55,515 nucleotides of DNA from positions 1-55,515 of the forward strand of contig NZ_KB907824.1 of assembly GCF_000382225.1 (NCBI RefSeq). The letters are read 5' to 3'. Each line of letters begins with the position of its first letter. Positions within the stretch are counted from its first letter, which is position 1. The position numbers and the translations under genes were made by a program. The notes below the pieces were generated by a model. That model was not told the DNA's origin. It saw only the letters and a list, made by a program, of their open reading frames with translations, and did not search any database. This DNA comes from Hymenobacter aerophilus DSM 13606. GTDB lineage: Bacteria; Bacteroidota; Bacteroidia; Cytophagales; Hymenobacteraceae. Below, in pieces: positions 8,799 through 16,469 of the stretch.

Positions 8799-8837
8799 GG
8801 TGATTTGGCGGTTTGGTGACTTGGTGATTTGGTGAAC
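8799..8837. repeat. Octamer array (TTTGGTGA type) upstream of batA
   Basis: TGG recurs every 8 bases four times, in units such as TTTGGTGA and CTTGGTGA. It lies directly upstream of the batA start. Related octamer arrays occur at 11746-11784 and 35699-35743. Confidence 0.7.
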
Positions 8838-8853
8838 CGGAGGGTAAAGGTAC

Positions 8854-8942
8854 TGTCATCCTGAGCGGCGCGAAGAGCCTATCCAGACGCTAACATCAGC
8901 TATTATCCCCTGGATAGGTCCTTCGCGCCGCTCAGGATGACA
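8854..8942. repeat. Dispersed palindrome, GTCATCCTGAGC family, tip type 2
   Basis: The 22-base arms 8854-8875 and 8921-8942 are perfect inverted repeats (TGTCATCCTGAGC...). The tip carries the CTATCCAG/CTGGATAG pair, a variant of the type found at 37138-37227 and 51894-51995. It lies between the BatD-like gene and batA. Confidence 0.9.
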
Positions 8943-8957
8943 AGATTGTAGGACAAC

Positions 8958-9914
8958 TCATTCCCCTTCCAGCGTTACCTGCGCATACTGGCGCTCGGCA
9001 AACTGGCGGAGCAGATCGAAAATGACGTCGGTTTCGGTGTCTTCCTCGAAAAACTGATTGCCGTAGATAACGCGGTCGGCCAGGGCCAGGGCCTGGCGCA
9101 CGGCGGGGTCGTGGTTGTAGCGAGCCACGATTTCGCGGGTGGTGAGGCTGGTAATGTTGAAGCCCGTGAGCGTGGAGAGGTAGTTTTTCCAGAGCGTAAT
9201 GGCCCGCTCCATGTTGGTAAGCGAGCGGGAAAGTGTGAATCGCTCGACGTGGCGGGCGTACTGGGCCAGGAAGTACGCGTGGTTTTTGCGTAGCCGGTAG
9301 CGGCGGTAGCGCAGGCGCAGGCGCTGCCGGAAACCCAGCACCAGCCCGCCGGCCAGCAGCAGCACGCCGGCCAGTCCGGCCAGCCAGTAGGGGTAGTTGA
9401 AACGGGCCGCCACGGGTTGCAGCTGCAGATTCTGGCGCAGCGCGGGCACCTCGCCGGATTGAACGGTAGCCGGGGCCGTGCGCCGCAGCCGGACCTGCAC
9501 CGGCGGCGTGGGCAGCAGCAGCGTATCGCGGCCGCGCAGTACGGTTACGGGCACGCTCAGCGTCAGCACCGAATCGAGGCTGAAGGTGCGCAGCCGGTAC
9601 ACGGCCTGATCGAGGCTGCGGCCCTGGCGGGTGCGGGTAGGGCGGTAGCGGCGGCTCACGTACTCGAAGGGCGCAAAGCTGGCCGCCGAGTCGGGAAAGA
9701 TGATTTCCAGCGCCGGCGCGTGGCGCGAAGTCAACTCAAATTCGATGATTTCGCCCACTTGCACCGTGGCCTGCCGAAACCGGCCCTGCGCCACGGGTTG
9801 CTGCGCCGCGGTGTCGGCAGCCGTAGGAGCAGCCGGCACCTGCGCAGCTCCCGTACCCGCCAGCAGCAGCCCAGCCCAAAGAAAAACGCCTCTAAACAGT
9901 CGCCTGCCTTTCAT
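8958..9914 (-). CDS. BatD-like membrane protein of the Bat cluster
   Basis: A 318-residue protein with a signal peptide (LFRGVFLWAGLLLAGTGAAQ), an extracytoplasmic beta-rich domain (about 35-165), one membrane segment (YWLAGLAGVLLLAGGLVLGF, about 178-197), a basic stretch (RQRLRLRYRRYRLRKNH) and a cytoplasmic helical tail (about 215-318). No catalytic motif is seen. Its position between DUF58 and batA fits the poorly characterised protein found there in Bacteroidota Bat operons, which is thought to be part of the membrane complex. The gene starts 69 bp after the DUF58 stop, and that gap is almost wholly a heptamer array. Confidence 0.7.
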   Translation of the reverse strand: MKGRRLFRGVFLWAGLLLAGTGAAQVPAAPTAADTAAQQPVAQGRFRQATVQVGEIIEFELTSRHAPALEIIFPDSAASFAPFEYVSRRYRPTRTRQGRSLDQAVYRLRTFSLDSVLTLSVPVTVLRGRDTLLLPTPPVQVRLRRTAPATVQSGEVPALRQNLQLQPVAARFNYPYWLAGLAGVLLLAGGLVLGFRQRLRLRYRRYRLRKNHAYFLAQYARHVERFTLSRSLTNMERAITLWKNYLSTLTGFNITSLTTREIVARYNHDPAVRQALALADRVIYGNQFFEEDTETDVIFDLLRQFAERQYAQVTLEGE

Positions 9915-9940
9915 TTTCTCCCGTTCATGTCCCGTAACTT

Positions 9941-9986
9941 CCTAATCCCTAATCCCTAATCCCTAATCCCTAATCCCTAATCCCTA
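9941..9986. repeat. Heptamer array CCTAATC x6 at the DUF58 stop
   Basis: Six perfect copies of CCTAATC (9941-9982) are followed by a degenerate one, which contains the DUF58 stop codon (TAG, complement of 9984-9986). It fills the gap between DUF58 and the BatD-like gene. Pure 7-bp arrays of this kind are prone to slippage, so the copy number may vary between isolates. Confidence 0.9.
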
Positions 9987-10883
9987 CCCCCGGCCGCCGC
10001 GCTGGTTGCGCCGCCGAAACAGGTTCACCAGCTGGGGAACGAAGTCGGTGGTGGTGCTGATGGACAGAAACTCGGTGCGATGGCGGCGGCAGATCTGGCC
10101 GATCTGGGCATGATTCTGCTCGTAGGTGGCCCGGTAGCGCGCCCGAAACGCGGCCGAGGAGGTATTGGTCCAGACGGTGCGGCCCGATTCCTGGTCGTGC
10201 AGCGGAATGATGCCCAGGGGCGGAAACTCCTGCTCGCGCTTATCGAGCAGCTGCAGCACCACCAAGTCGTGCTTGCGGGCCAGCATCGTCAGCTCGCGCT
10301 CATAGTCGGCATCAATAAAATCGGAAATCAGCAGCACGATGCTACGCCGCTTCAGCAGCCCCAGGGCCTGCTTAATGCCGGCCGCTACTGCCGTCTGGCG
10401 GTGCTGAGGCGCCAGCTCGTAGAGCCGCTTGATGAGGGCGTAGGCGTGGCGGGTGCCCTTGCCGGGCGGCAGGTATAGCTCTTTCTGGTCGGAGAAGGCC
10501 AGCAGGCCAAGCTGGGCATCCTGGCGGGCGGCGGCCAGGGCCAGCACGCCGCAAATGTCGCGGCCCACATCGAGCTTGCGGCGGCCGGCCGCGCCCACCT
10601 GCTGCGAGGCACTCACATCGAGCAGCAGCAGCACCTGCTGCTCGCGCTCCTCCTTGTAGGTTTTCACGAACGTGCCGTGGCCCTTGCTGCTCACGGCCCA
10701 GTCGATGGCCCGCACTTCGTCGCCGTACTGGTACAGGCGCACTTCGTCCACTTCGAGGCCCGTGCCTTTAAATACGGAGTGGAAATTGCCCTGCAGCTGG
10801 GCATCCACGGCCTTCAGGATGCGGATTTCCATCTGCCGCAGGCGGCGCACGAGCTGCTGGAAGGGCGAGTCAGCGGGTTTCAT
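9984..10883 (-). CDS. DUF58 domain protein of the Bat cluster
   Basis: 299 residues. The DUF58 core signature is clear: EIRILKAVDAQLQGNFHS near the start, then GTGLEVDEVRLYQYGDEVRA, IDWAVSSKGHGTFVKTYKEE and a VWA-like strand LLLDVSASQQ. Such proteins accompany MoxR ATPases and BatA/BatB and probably act as chaperone partners (inference). I chose the ATG at 10883 (MKPADSPFQQL) because upstream sequence belongs to the divergent gene and because a TAGTTTAG box lies five bases before it. It is the first gene of the visible Bat operon; the usual preceding moxR gene is replaced by a divergent DUF4296 gene. Confidence 0.85.
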   Translation of the reverse strand: MKPADSPFQQLVRRLRQMEIRILKAVDAQLQGNFHSVFKGTGLEVDEVRLYQYGDEVRAIDWAVSSKGHGTFVKTYKEEREQQVLLLLDVSASQQVGAAGRRKLDVGRDICGVLALAAARQDAQLGLLAFSDQKELYLPPGKGTRHAYALIKRLYELAPQHRQTAVAAGIKQALGLLKRRSIVLLISDFIDADYERELTMLARKHDLVVLQLLDKREQEFPPLGIIPLHDQESGRTVWTNTSSAAFRARYRATYEQNHAQIGQICRRHRTEFLSISTTTDFVPQLVNLFRRRNQRGGRG

Positions 10884-10888
10884 TCGGC

Positions 10889-10915
10889 CTAAACTACGGC
10901 ATTGGCCTAACTTTG
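10889..10915. promoter_or_regulatory. Back-to-back -7 boxes for DUF58 (-) and DUF4296 (+)
   Basis: On the minus strand TAGTTTAG (10889-10896) ends five bases before the DUF58 ATG. On the plus strand TAACTTTG (10908-10915) ends five bases before the GTG of the DUF4296 gene. The whole divergent spacer is 37 bp, so each promoter's -33 region must lie inside or beyond the other's -7 box. Both transcripts would be essentially leaderless, and simultaneous firing is unlikely. Confidence 0.6.
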
Positions 10916-10920
10916 CCTTC

Positions 10921-11319
10921 GTGAAACGAATTTCCTCCCGCCTTGCCGCCGCTTGCCGGGCCCTGCCGCTGGCCGGCGCGCCGGCGCTGCTCACGGCTTT
11001 CCTGCTGACTGCCAGCGGCTGCCAGCCGGCCAACGAAGTGCCCGCCCCCGCCCAGCTACTGCCGCCCGACAAAATGGTGCGCCTACTGATTGACCTGCAC
11101 ACGCTGGAGGCTCGCACCGAAGGCGCCGCCCTGCCGCCCGACTCCAGCCGCGCCCTGTTCCGGCAGCAGCAGCAGCAGGTGTATGCGCGCCACGAGGTGT
11201 CGGATTCGGCCTTCACGCAAAGCTTCCGCTACTACGCCATGCACGGCCACGACCTGAACGACCTCTACAAAACCGTCATCGACAGCCTGGCCGCCCGCGA
11301 GAAACGACTGAGTAAGTGA
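10921..11319 (+). CDS. DUF4296 lipoprotein
   Basis: A 132-residue lipoprotein: signal VKRISSRLAAACRA, hydrophobic core and lipobox ASGC (about residue 37), then a helical domain with the DUF4296 signature (MVRLLIDLHTLEA) and HEVSDSAFTQSFRYYAMHG. The function of the family is unknown; it is confined mainly to Bacteroidota. I chose the GTG at 10921 because the -7 box TAACTTTG ends five bases before it and the signal peptide begins there. The stop TGA lies in a GTGA-rich stretch that continues as a degenerate repeat. Confidence 0.75.
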   Translation: MKRISSRLAAACRALPLAGAPALLTAFLLTASGCQPANEVPAPAQLLPPDKMVRLLIDLHTLEARTEGAALPPDSSRALFRQQQQQVYARHEVSDSAFTQSFRYYAMHGHDLNDLYKTVIDSLAAREKRLSK

Positions 11320-11339
11320 GTGAATTGGTGAAACAGCGT

Positions 11340-11384
11340 GTCATTCTTCGTCCCTGGCTTGATGCGCCACATGCTCTGAATGAC
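11340..11384. repeat. Deleted palindrome, solo right arm
   Basis: This 45-bp sequence begins GTCATTC, ends GAATGAC and otherwise equals the unusual right arm of the element at 24302-24429 (shared core TCCCTGGCTTGATGCGCCAC). It looks like the product of an internal deletion that removed the left arm and loop. Confidence 0.8.
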
Positions 11385-11409
11385 CGTTTCTTTATCACCT
11401 CCTGAACCG

Positions 11410-11742
11410 CTACCGCAGGCGGCTGCCGTTGGGCAGGGGGGCGGCCAGGGTAGCCAGCACAATATGGCCGGCCGCATCGGGGGCGCCGGTTACCAGCACC
11501 TCGGAGCGCAACGGCCCGATTTGCTTGGGCGGAAAGTTGACCACGCACAGCACCTGCCGGCCCGGCAGGTCGGCGGGGCGGTAGTGGTGCGTAATCTGAG
11601 CGCTGGACTTACGCAGGCCGATTTCCGGGCCCAAATCAATCAGCAACCGATAGGCCGGCTGCCGCGCCTCCGGAAATTCGTGCGCCTCCACAATGGTGCC
11701 CACGCGCATATCCACGCGCTCAAATTCTTCCCAGGTTAGCAT
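11410..11742 (-). CDS. csaA: CsaA-like tRNA-binding domain protein
   Basis: A 110-residue protein consisting of one EMAP/Trbp111-type OB-fold, the same domain as in the C-terminus of some MetRS and in CsaA. Signature segments are [21 protein letters not shown], cut here to its core [10 protein letters not shown], then [39 protein letters not shown] and [14 protein letters not shown]. CsaA is described as a homodimeric export chaperone and tRNA binder. The ATG at 11742 gives the full canonical length. A TACTTTAG box at 11799-11806 lies 56 bases upstream, within the loop of an octamer inverted repeat. Confidence 0.85.
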   Translation of the reverse strand: MLTWEEFERVDMRVGTIVEAHEFPEARQPAYRLLIDLGPEIGLRKSSAQITHHYRPADLPGRQVLCVVNFPPKQIGPLRSEVLVTGAPDAAGHIVLATLAAPLPNGSRLR

Positions 11743-11745
11743 GCG

Positions 11746-11878
11746 GTGAGATGGTGATTTGGTGAAATGGTGAAATGGTGAGTTGACGTTCCGTCGGCCT
11801 AAAGTACTGGCGGCGCAAATGGCGCAATTCGGGCCCAAGAACGGTAAACTCACCATTTCACCAACTCACCATCTCACC
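11746..11878. repeat. Inverted octamer arrays around the csaA promoter
   Basis: Left arm 11746-11784 has TGG every 8 bases (ATGGTGAT, TTGGTGAA, ATGGTGAA, ATGGTGAG). Right arm 11848-11878 is its inverted counterpart (AACTCACC, ATTTCACC and so on). The 63-bp loop holds the -7 box TACTTTAG (11799-11806) for csaA. The right arm abuts the stop codon of the DUF922 gene. Confidence 0.8.
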
Positions 11879-12427
11879 TTATTCGGCGAAGGCGGCGAAT
11901 TGCTCAAGGCGCTGGCGCGTTTTCTGCTCCCACTCGGCCTGTTTGGGGGCGTTGAGGCCGTGGTTGGTTTCCTGGTCGTAGCGGGCTTCGTCGCGCTGCC
12001 AGGCCAGGAAGGCCACTTTCGTGAGGTTGTTGAAGGCCGGCTGTAGGTGCAGGCAGTCGAACTTCACCAGGCTAAGCTTCTGGCGCAGCATGCGGGCGTG
12101 CACTTCCGTCAGGTCGAAGTGCAGCTGCTCGTGGCGCAGCAGTGCCGGCGAGGCCTGGGTTGCATTGCGCACCCACGACTCGGAAGGGGCAAACGTGGCC
12201 TGCACCTTGCCCGAAAAGTGGAAATCGACGCAGCCAATGGTGGCATCGATGGAGGAAGAGGTGAGGGCCGCCAGCCGGTCGGTGTTGGGGCGGGCTCGGA
12301 AATCGTCCCAGGTAAGCGGGCGGGCGGCGCTCCAGACAACCTTCGGAGCCGGGGGCGGCAGCGTGTTCTGGACGGGTTGGGCGGGCAGCAGCAGGCTCAG
12401 AAGCCAGAAAGGAGTAGTGAAAACCAT
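11879..12427 (-). CDS. DUF922-like secreted protein with HExxH motif
   Basis: 182 residues with a signal peptide (FWLLSLLLPAQPV). The pattern PLTWDDFRARP, then SWVRNATQASPALLRHEQLHFDLTE (core LLRHEQLHFDL), then RYDQETNHG matches DUF922, a family often annotated as putative zinc peptidase. HEQLH (about residue 100) is an HExxH zinc motif, and the late YDQETNHG could give a third ligand. Proteolytic activity is not demonstrated for the family that I know of. No operon partner is evident; the neighbours are separated by repeat arrays. Confidence 0.65.
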   Translation of the reverse strand: MVFTTPFWLLSLLLPAQPVQNTLPPPAPKVVWSAARPLTWDDFRARPNTDRLAALTSSSIDATIGCVDFHFSGKVQATFAPSESWVRNATQASPALLRHEQLHFDLTEVHARMLRQKLSLVKFDCLHLQPAFNNLTKVAFLAWQRDEARYDQETNHGLNAPKQAEWEQKTRQRLEQFAAFAE

Positions 12428-12434
12428 TGTTCGG

Positions 12435-12587
12435 GAGCTATGAGCTTATAGCGGATAGCCGGCCGCTTTCGTTCCTTTTCCGGCCGGCTGTGTTCGAGCG
12501 GTTAATCAGCAGGCTTCGTTTTTTCAGCTACCAGCTACCAGCTACCAGCTACCAGCTACCAGCTACCAGCTACCAGCTACCAGCTCA
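12435..12587. repeat. Heptamer arrays: degenerate AGCnnnn arm and pure CAGCTAC x8 arm
   Basis: 12525-12580 holds eight perfect copies of CAGCTAC. A degenerate inverted counterpart lies at 12435-12462 (AGCTATG, AGCTTAT, AGCGGAT, AGCCGGC). The spacer is about 60 bp. The last, degenerate heptamer of the pure arm contains the MATE gene stop codon (TGA, complement of 12585-12587). The pure arm was probably expanded recently. Confidence 0.85.
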
Positions 12588-13955
12588 ATGGGTGGCCAGG
12601 GCGGGTTCGCTCAGGGAAGCCGCTACCAGGGGGCGACGATAGAAGCGTAGCAGGAGCATGCCGGCTACCAGCGTCAGGCCCGTGAGCAGGCCCAGCCACA
12701 CGCCCACGGCCCCCATATTCAATTTGAAAGCCAACACGTAGCCCAGCGGCAGCGCCACCACCCAGTAGGCCAGCAGGGCCACCACCGAGGGCACTTTCAC
12801 GTCTTCGAGGCCCCGCAGCGCGCCCAGCCCCACCACCTGCAGGCCGTCGGAAACCTGGAAGGCGGCGGCAATCAGCAGCAGCGTGGCCGCCTGGGCTACC
12901 ACGGCGGGGTCGTGGTTATAGTAGAAGGGCAGGTAGTTGCGCACCAGCACCAGCACCAGGCCCGTCAGGCACATAAACGCGAACGTGAGCAGGTAGCCCA
13001 TCTGGCCGGCCTGCCGGGCGCCGGCGCCGTCGTGGGCCCCGAAAAACTTGCCCACCCGAATCGTAACTGCCGCTCCGATGCCGCTGGCGGCCATGTAGGT
13101 AACCGAGGCCACGTTGATAGCAATCTGGTGGGCCGCCAGCTGGGTAGCGCCGAGCCAGCCGATCATGATGGCTGAGAAGCTGAACGCGCCCATCTCAAAG
13201 GTCATCTGCACACCAATCGGGGCGCCCAGGCCCAGCAGGCGGCGCAAACCGGGCATATCGGGCCGCGGGTTGGCCGCGGCGGCTTCGCGGTAGGGCCGCA
13301 GCCGGGCGGCCCGCAGCACGTACCAGGCCATCAGAATGGCCATCAGCACGCGGGCGACCAGCGTGGCCCAGGCCGCGCCCATCATGCCCAGCTGCGGCAT
13401 GCCAAGCTTGCCGAACACCAGCCCGTAGCAGAGCACGGCATTCACCACGTTGGCCTGGATGGAGAGCGACATGGCCTGGCGGGTGAGGCCCAGGCCCTCG
13501 GCAAACTGCTTGAAACCCTGAAAAATCATCAGGGGGAAAAACGACAGAAACAACACCTGCACCCAGGGCGCGGCCAGCACTACCACCGGCGCGGGCTGGC
13601 CCAAATGGGGCAGCAGCGCGGGCACCAGCAGGCCCACCGCAGCCAGCACCAGGCCGGCAAAGGCGCTCAGCCACACGCCATTCACAAGCAAACGGCCGTT
13701 GGCGGCCACATCCTGGCGGCCGTCGGCGGCGGCTACCAGCGGTGTGATGCCCATCGTCAGGCCCAGGCCCAGCACCATCACCACCGTGCTCACGCTCACG
13801 GCCAGCGACACGGCCGCCAGTGGCACCTTGCCCGTCTGCCCGACCACCATGCTGTCCACCACGTTGACCAGTACGTGGCCTAACTGGCTAAGCACCACCG
13901 GGTAGGCCAGGCTGAGCGTGGGGTTGAGATGGGAACGGAAAGTAGTAGCAGACAT
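12585..13955 (-). CDS. MATE-family multidrug exporter
   Basis: A 456-residue inner-membrane protein with 12 predicted membrane segments and two MATE repeats (PVVLSQLGHVLVNVVDSMVVG at the N-terminus, core QLGHVLVNVVDSMVVG; GAPIGVQMTFEMGAFSFSAI in the second half). MATE pumps use Na+ or H+ gradients to export cationic drugs or metabolites. It resembles the NorM branch. The ATG at 13955 is preferred to a TTG six bases upstream. The -7 box TACCTTTG (13978-13985) lies 22 bases upstream. The stop codon falls in the CAGCTAC array, so the last residues (ALATH) depend on the repeat edge. Confidence 0.9.
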   Translation of the reverse strand: MSATTFRSHLNPTLSLAYPVVLSQLGHVLVNVVDSMVVGQTGKVPLAAVSLAVSVSTVVMVLGLGLTMGITPLVAAADGRQDVAANGRLLVNGVWLSAFAGLVLAAVGLLVPALLPHLGQPAPVVVLAAPWVQVLFLSFFPLMIFQGFKQFAEGLGLTRQAMSLSIQANVVNAVLCYGLVFGKLGMPQLGMMGAAWATLVARVLMAILMAWYVLRAARLRPYREAAAANPRPDMPGLRRLLGLGAPIGVQMTFEMGAFSFSAIMIGWLGATQLAAHQIAINVASVTYMAASGIGAAVTIRVGKFFGAHDGAGARQAGQMGYLLTFAFMCLTGLVLVLVRNYLPFYYNHDPAVVAQAATLLLIAAAFQVSDGLQVVGLGALRGLEDVKVPSVVALLAYWVVALPLGYVLAFKLNMGAVGVWLGLLTGLTLVAGMLLLRFYRRPLVAASLSEPALATH

Positions 13956-13977
13956 AACCAAACAGCAAAACAGGCCG

Positions 13978-13985
13978 CAAAGGTA
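13978..13985 (-). promoter_or_regulatory. -7 box TACCTTTG of the MATE gene
   Basis: A perfect TAnnTTTG on the minus strand, 22 bases before the ATG at 13955. Confidence 0.55.
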
Positions 13986-14007
13986 CGGCTTTGCCGGAGG
14001 GCAAGAG

Positions 14008-14172
14008 CAGGAGTGGGTCAGAGGGTAAGGAGGTTGTCATTCAGAGCGCCGCGAAGAATTTCGCGGGCCACAGGATATCCTAACATCTGAGTTACCACTG
14101 CCCGCGAGGTTCTTCGCTCCGCTCAGAATGACACCACTTTGTCAGGCCATCACCTCCTTAGCCCATCACCCC
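14008..14172. repeat. Palindrome (14035-14133) inside octamer arms
   Basis: The core 14035-14133 is a GTCATTCAGAGC-family palindrome of 99 bp with the CTCGCG-type tip in degenerate form (TTTCGCGGGC...GCCCGCGAGG). Outside it, 14008-14034 (GGGTCAGAGGGTAAGGAGG) and 14141-14172 (CCATCACCTCCTTAGCCCA) form an inverted pair with 8-bp periodicity. The right arm runs up to the aminotransferase stop codon. Confidence 0.75.
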
Positions 14173-15269
14173 AGCACTTCCAACACCCCCGCCATTCGCT
14201 CACAGGCCAGGGCCAGGTCGGCTTCCGGAACGGCGTAAGAGAGGCGCGCGAAACCAGGAGCCTGGCAGCCGGCCCCGTCCACCACATCCACGCCGGCCGT
14301 GCGCAGGCGGGCTACCAACTCAGCGGAAGACTGAACTGCCGGCTGGCCGGGACGTAGGTAGGCGCGCAGGTCGGGGAAGGCATAGTAGGTGCTGGTTGGC
14401 GCCACCAGTAGCGCGCTGGTCGGCAGCGACGCCAGAAAGTCGAGCAGGTAGGCGCGGGTAGGGCGCAACTGCGCCACGAGACGGCCGGCTACGTCGGTGG
14501 CCGCCCCGGTTACGGCCAGGGCGGCGGCCTGCAACGGGGCGGGCACGGCCGCGCCGGTGGCGTGCTGATAGGCGGCGCACGCGGCCGCTACCGGAGCCGG
14601 CGCTACCAGGTAACCGACTCCCCAGCCAATAAGCGCCAGCGACTTGCTGAAGCCGTTGACTACCAGGTGGCGGCCCCGCGGGTCGGGGAAATCGAGCAGC
14701 GAAACCGGCGGCTCGGCGTCGAAATAAATGAGGTCGTAAATCTCGTCGCTCAGCAGATATAGGTTGGGGAAATCGGCGGCTACGCGCAGCCAGCCGGCCA
14801 GCTCGGCGCGGCCGTAGCGGCGGCCGGTGGGGTTGTTGGGGTTGGAAAACAGCAGCACCCGCGTACGCTCCGTCAGCGCCGTCCGTAGCTGCTCTTCCGG
14901 CAGGGCGTAGCCATCGTCGGGGTGCAGCGGCAGGGTGCGCAGGGTGCCGCCGGCGCGCACTACCAGCTCCTCGAAGCCGAACCAGTTGGGCGTGGGCAGC
15001 AGCACCTCGTCGCCGGGGCGGAGCACGGTTTTCAGCAGCGCAAACAGGGCCGCCTTGGCGCCGGGCGTAATTACTACGTTGGTAGACCCCAGCGGCGCGG
15101 CATCGGCCGGGCGGGCGCGGCCGGCCAGGGCGGCCCGCAGCGCCTCGGAACCCGCGGCGGGCAGCACGGCTAGCGGCGAGGACTGCAGGGCGTGGGCGGC
15201 GGCCGCAGCGGCTTCGGGCGGCACCGCAAAATTGCCGTAGCCCGAGGCTAGGGAAACAGAATCGGTCAT
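14166..15269 (-). CDS. PLP-dependent fold-I enzyme next to egtD (aminotransferase or C-S lyase)
   Basis: 367 residues, class I/II aminotransferase fold: PNNPTG (about 145), LLSDEIYDL (PLP-interacting Asp), the PLP lysine in NGFSKSLALIGWGVGYL, and a late RLSYA carboxylate-binding Arg. The usual GWRxGY after the lysine reads GWGVGY, so the Arg that normally grips the PLP phosphate is Gly. The ATG at 15269 is chosen over the TTG at 15275. The gene starts 35 bp after egtD in the same direction, so it probably belongs to the ergothioneine operon. It may supply the C-S lyase step normally done by EgtE (inference). An unrelated aminotransferase is the alternative. Confidence 0.75.
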   Translation of the reverse strand: MTDSVSLASGYGNFAVPPEAAAAAAHALQSSPLAVLPAAGSEALRAALAGRARPADAAPLGSTNVVITPGAKAALFALLKTVLRPGDEVLLPTPNWFGFEELVVRAGGTLRTLPLHPDDGYALPEEQLRTALTERTRVLLFSNPNNPTGRRYGRAELAGWLRVAADFPNLYLLSDEIYDLIYFDAEPPVSLLDFPDPRGRHLVVNGFSKSLALIGWGVGYLVAPAPVAAACAAYQHATGAAVPAPLQAAALAVTGAATDVAGRLVAQLRPTRAYLLDFLASLPTSALLVAPTSTYYAFPDLRAYLRPGQPAVQSSAELVARLRTAGVDVVDGAGCQAPGFARLSYAVPEADLALACERMAGVLEVLG

Positions 15270-15304
15270 AAGCAAAAAGCGTAGTCGGCCCGCAGCCAGC
15301 CCGT

Positions 15305-16330
15305 TTAGTGGCCCGCGCGCCGCAGAATTACGTCGGCAAAGTAGTCCTGCTCATCGGTGAAGAAATCGGCCGTGGTGAGGCCGGCCGCCTGGGCAATTTC
15401 CTCGATGCCGGGCTGGGTGAACTTGAAGGAATTCTCGGTGTGAATCATCTCCCAGGCCCGGAAATCAACCGACCAGCCGAGTTCGGCAAAGTGCACGGTT
15501 TGGGCGCGGGTGCTGGCCAGAAACGAGCGCACGGCCCCGGTTAGCGGGTTGTAATCGGTGTAGTGCTGCCAGTGGGCGAGGTCGAAATCGGCACCAAGTT
15601 CGCGGTTGAGGCGGTGCAGCAGGTTGAAGTTGAAGGCGGCCGTTACGCCCTGGCTGTCGTCGTAGGCGGCCCGAATGAGGCGCGGGTCCTTCTGCAGGTC
15701 GAAGCCGATGAGCAGCCGGTCGTTGGGGGTGAGCGGGCGGGCCAGGTCGGCCAGAAACTGGTGGCGCTCCTCGGGGCTGAAGTTGCCGATGTTGGAGCCC
15801 AGAAACAGCACCGCCTTGCGGCCGGGGCGGGCGGCCATCAGGCCCAGGGCGTCGGCGTAATCGGCCACTACGGGCTCCACGCGCAGGCCCGGCAGCTCGG
15901 CCTGCAGGCTGGTGGCCAGGCCGGCCAGCGCGGCCGCCGAAATATCAACGGGCACGTAGGTGAAATCGGCGCCGTTTTCGAGCAGCTCGCGCAGCAGAAT
16001 CTTGGTTTTCAGCCCGTCGCCGGCGCCCAGCTCCAGCAGGAAAAACGGCTCGGCGGGGTTCTGGGGCCGCAGCGCCCGCGCAATGGCGGCGCGGTGCCGG
16101 GTCAGGAGGGCAAACTCGGTGCGGGTGGGGTAGTATTCCGGCAGGGCCATAATCTGCTGAAAAAGCCGGCTGCCCTCGTCGTCGTAGAAATACATCGACG
16201 AAAGCGCCTTGAACGGCCGGCTCAGCCCCTCGCGCACATGCTCGCGCAGCAACAAGTTGGGGTCGGCGGCAGCGGCGGTAGTTGCAGCCGGAGCCGTTGC
16301 AACCGTAGAAACAGTACTATCGTGGGGCAT
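15305..16330 (-). CDS. egtD: L-histidine N-alpha-methyltransferase EgtD
   Basis: 341 residues. EgtD trimethylates histidine to hercynine with three SAM, the first step of ergothioneine synthesis in the cytosol. Family marks: SSMYFYDDEGSRLFQQIMAL, PEYYPTRTEFALL, the SAM-binding FLLELGAGDGLKTKILL, LFLGSNIGNFSPEE and late ENSFKFTQPGIEEIAQAAG. The length agrees with other EgtD proteins apart from a low-complexity Ala/Thr stretch of about 20 residues at the N-terminus (ATAPAATTAAAA). It lies between egtB upstream (gap 139 bp, filled by a palindrome) and the PLP enzyme downstream. Confidence 0.93.
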   Translation of the reverse strand: MPHDSTVSTVATAPAATTAAAADPNLLLREHVREGLSRPFKALSSMYFYDDEGSRLFQQIMALPEYYPTRTEFALLTRHRAAIARALRPQNPAEPFFLLELGAGDGLKTKILLRELLENGADFTYVPVDISAAALAGLATSLQAELPGLRVEPVVADYADALGLMAARPGRKAVLFLGSNIGNFSPEERHQFLADLARPLTPNDRLLIGFDLQKDPRLIRAAYDDSQGVTAAFNFNLLHRLNRELGADFDLAHWQHYTDYNPLTGAVRSFLASTRAQTVHFAELGWSVDFRAWEMIHTENSFKFTQPGIEEIAQAAGLTTADFFTDEQDYFADVILRRAGH

Positions 16331-16366
16331 AAAGGAAGGTTTACGGGCTGTCCGCTAACAGGACGG

Positions 16367-16459
16367 GTCATTCAGCGCGCAGCGAAGTATCCGGCGTGCT
16401 GACGTTGCTATAGTAATTTAATGCTAGTACGCGAGATTCCTCGCTGCGCGCTGAATGAC
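16367..16459. repeat. Dispersed palindrome, GTCATTCAGCGC variant, tip type 1
   Basis: A 93-bp inverted repeat (GTCATTCAGCGCGCAGCGAAG at the left) between egtB and egtD. It would form a long hairpin in the operon transcript and could set the relative expression of the two genes. Confidence 0.85.
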
Positions 16460-16469
16460 GGTAAAGCAG

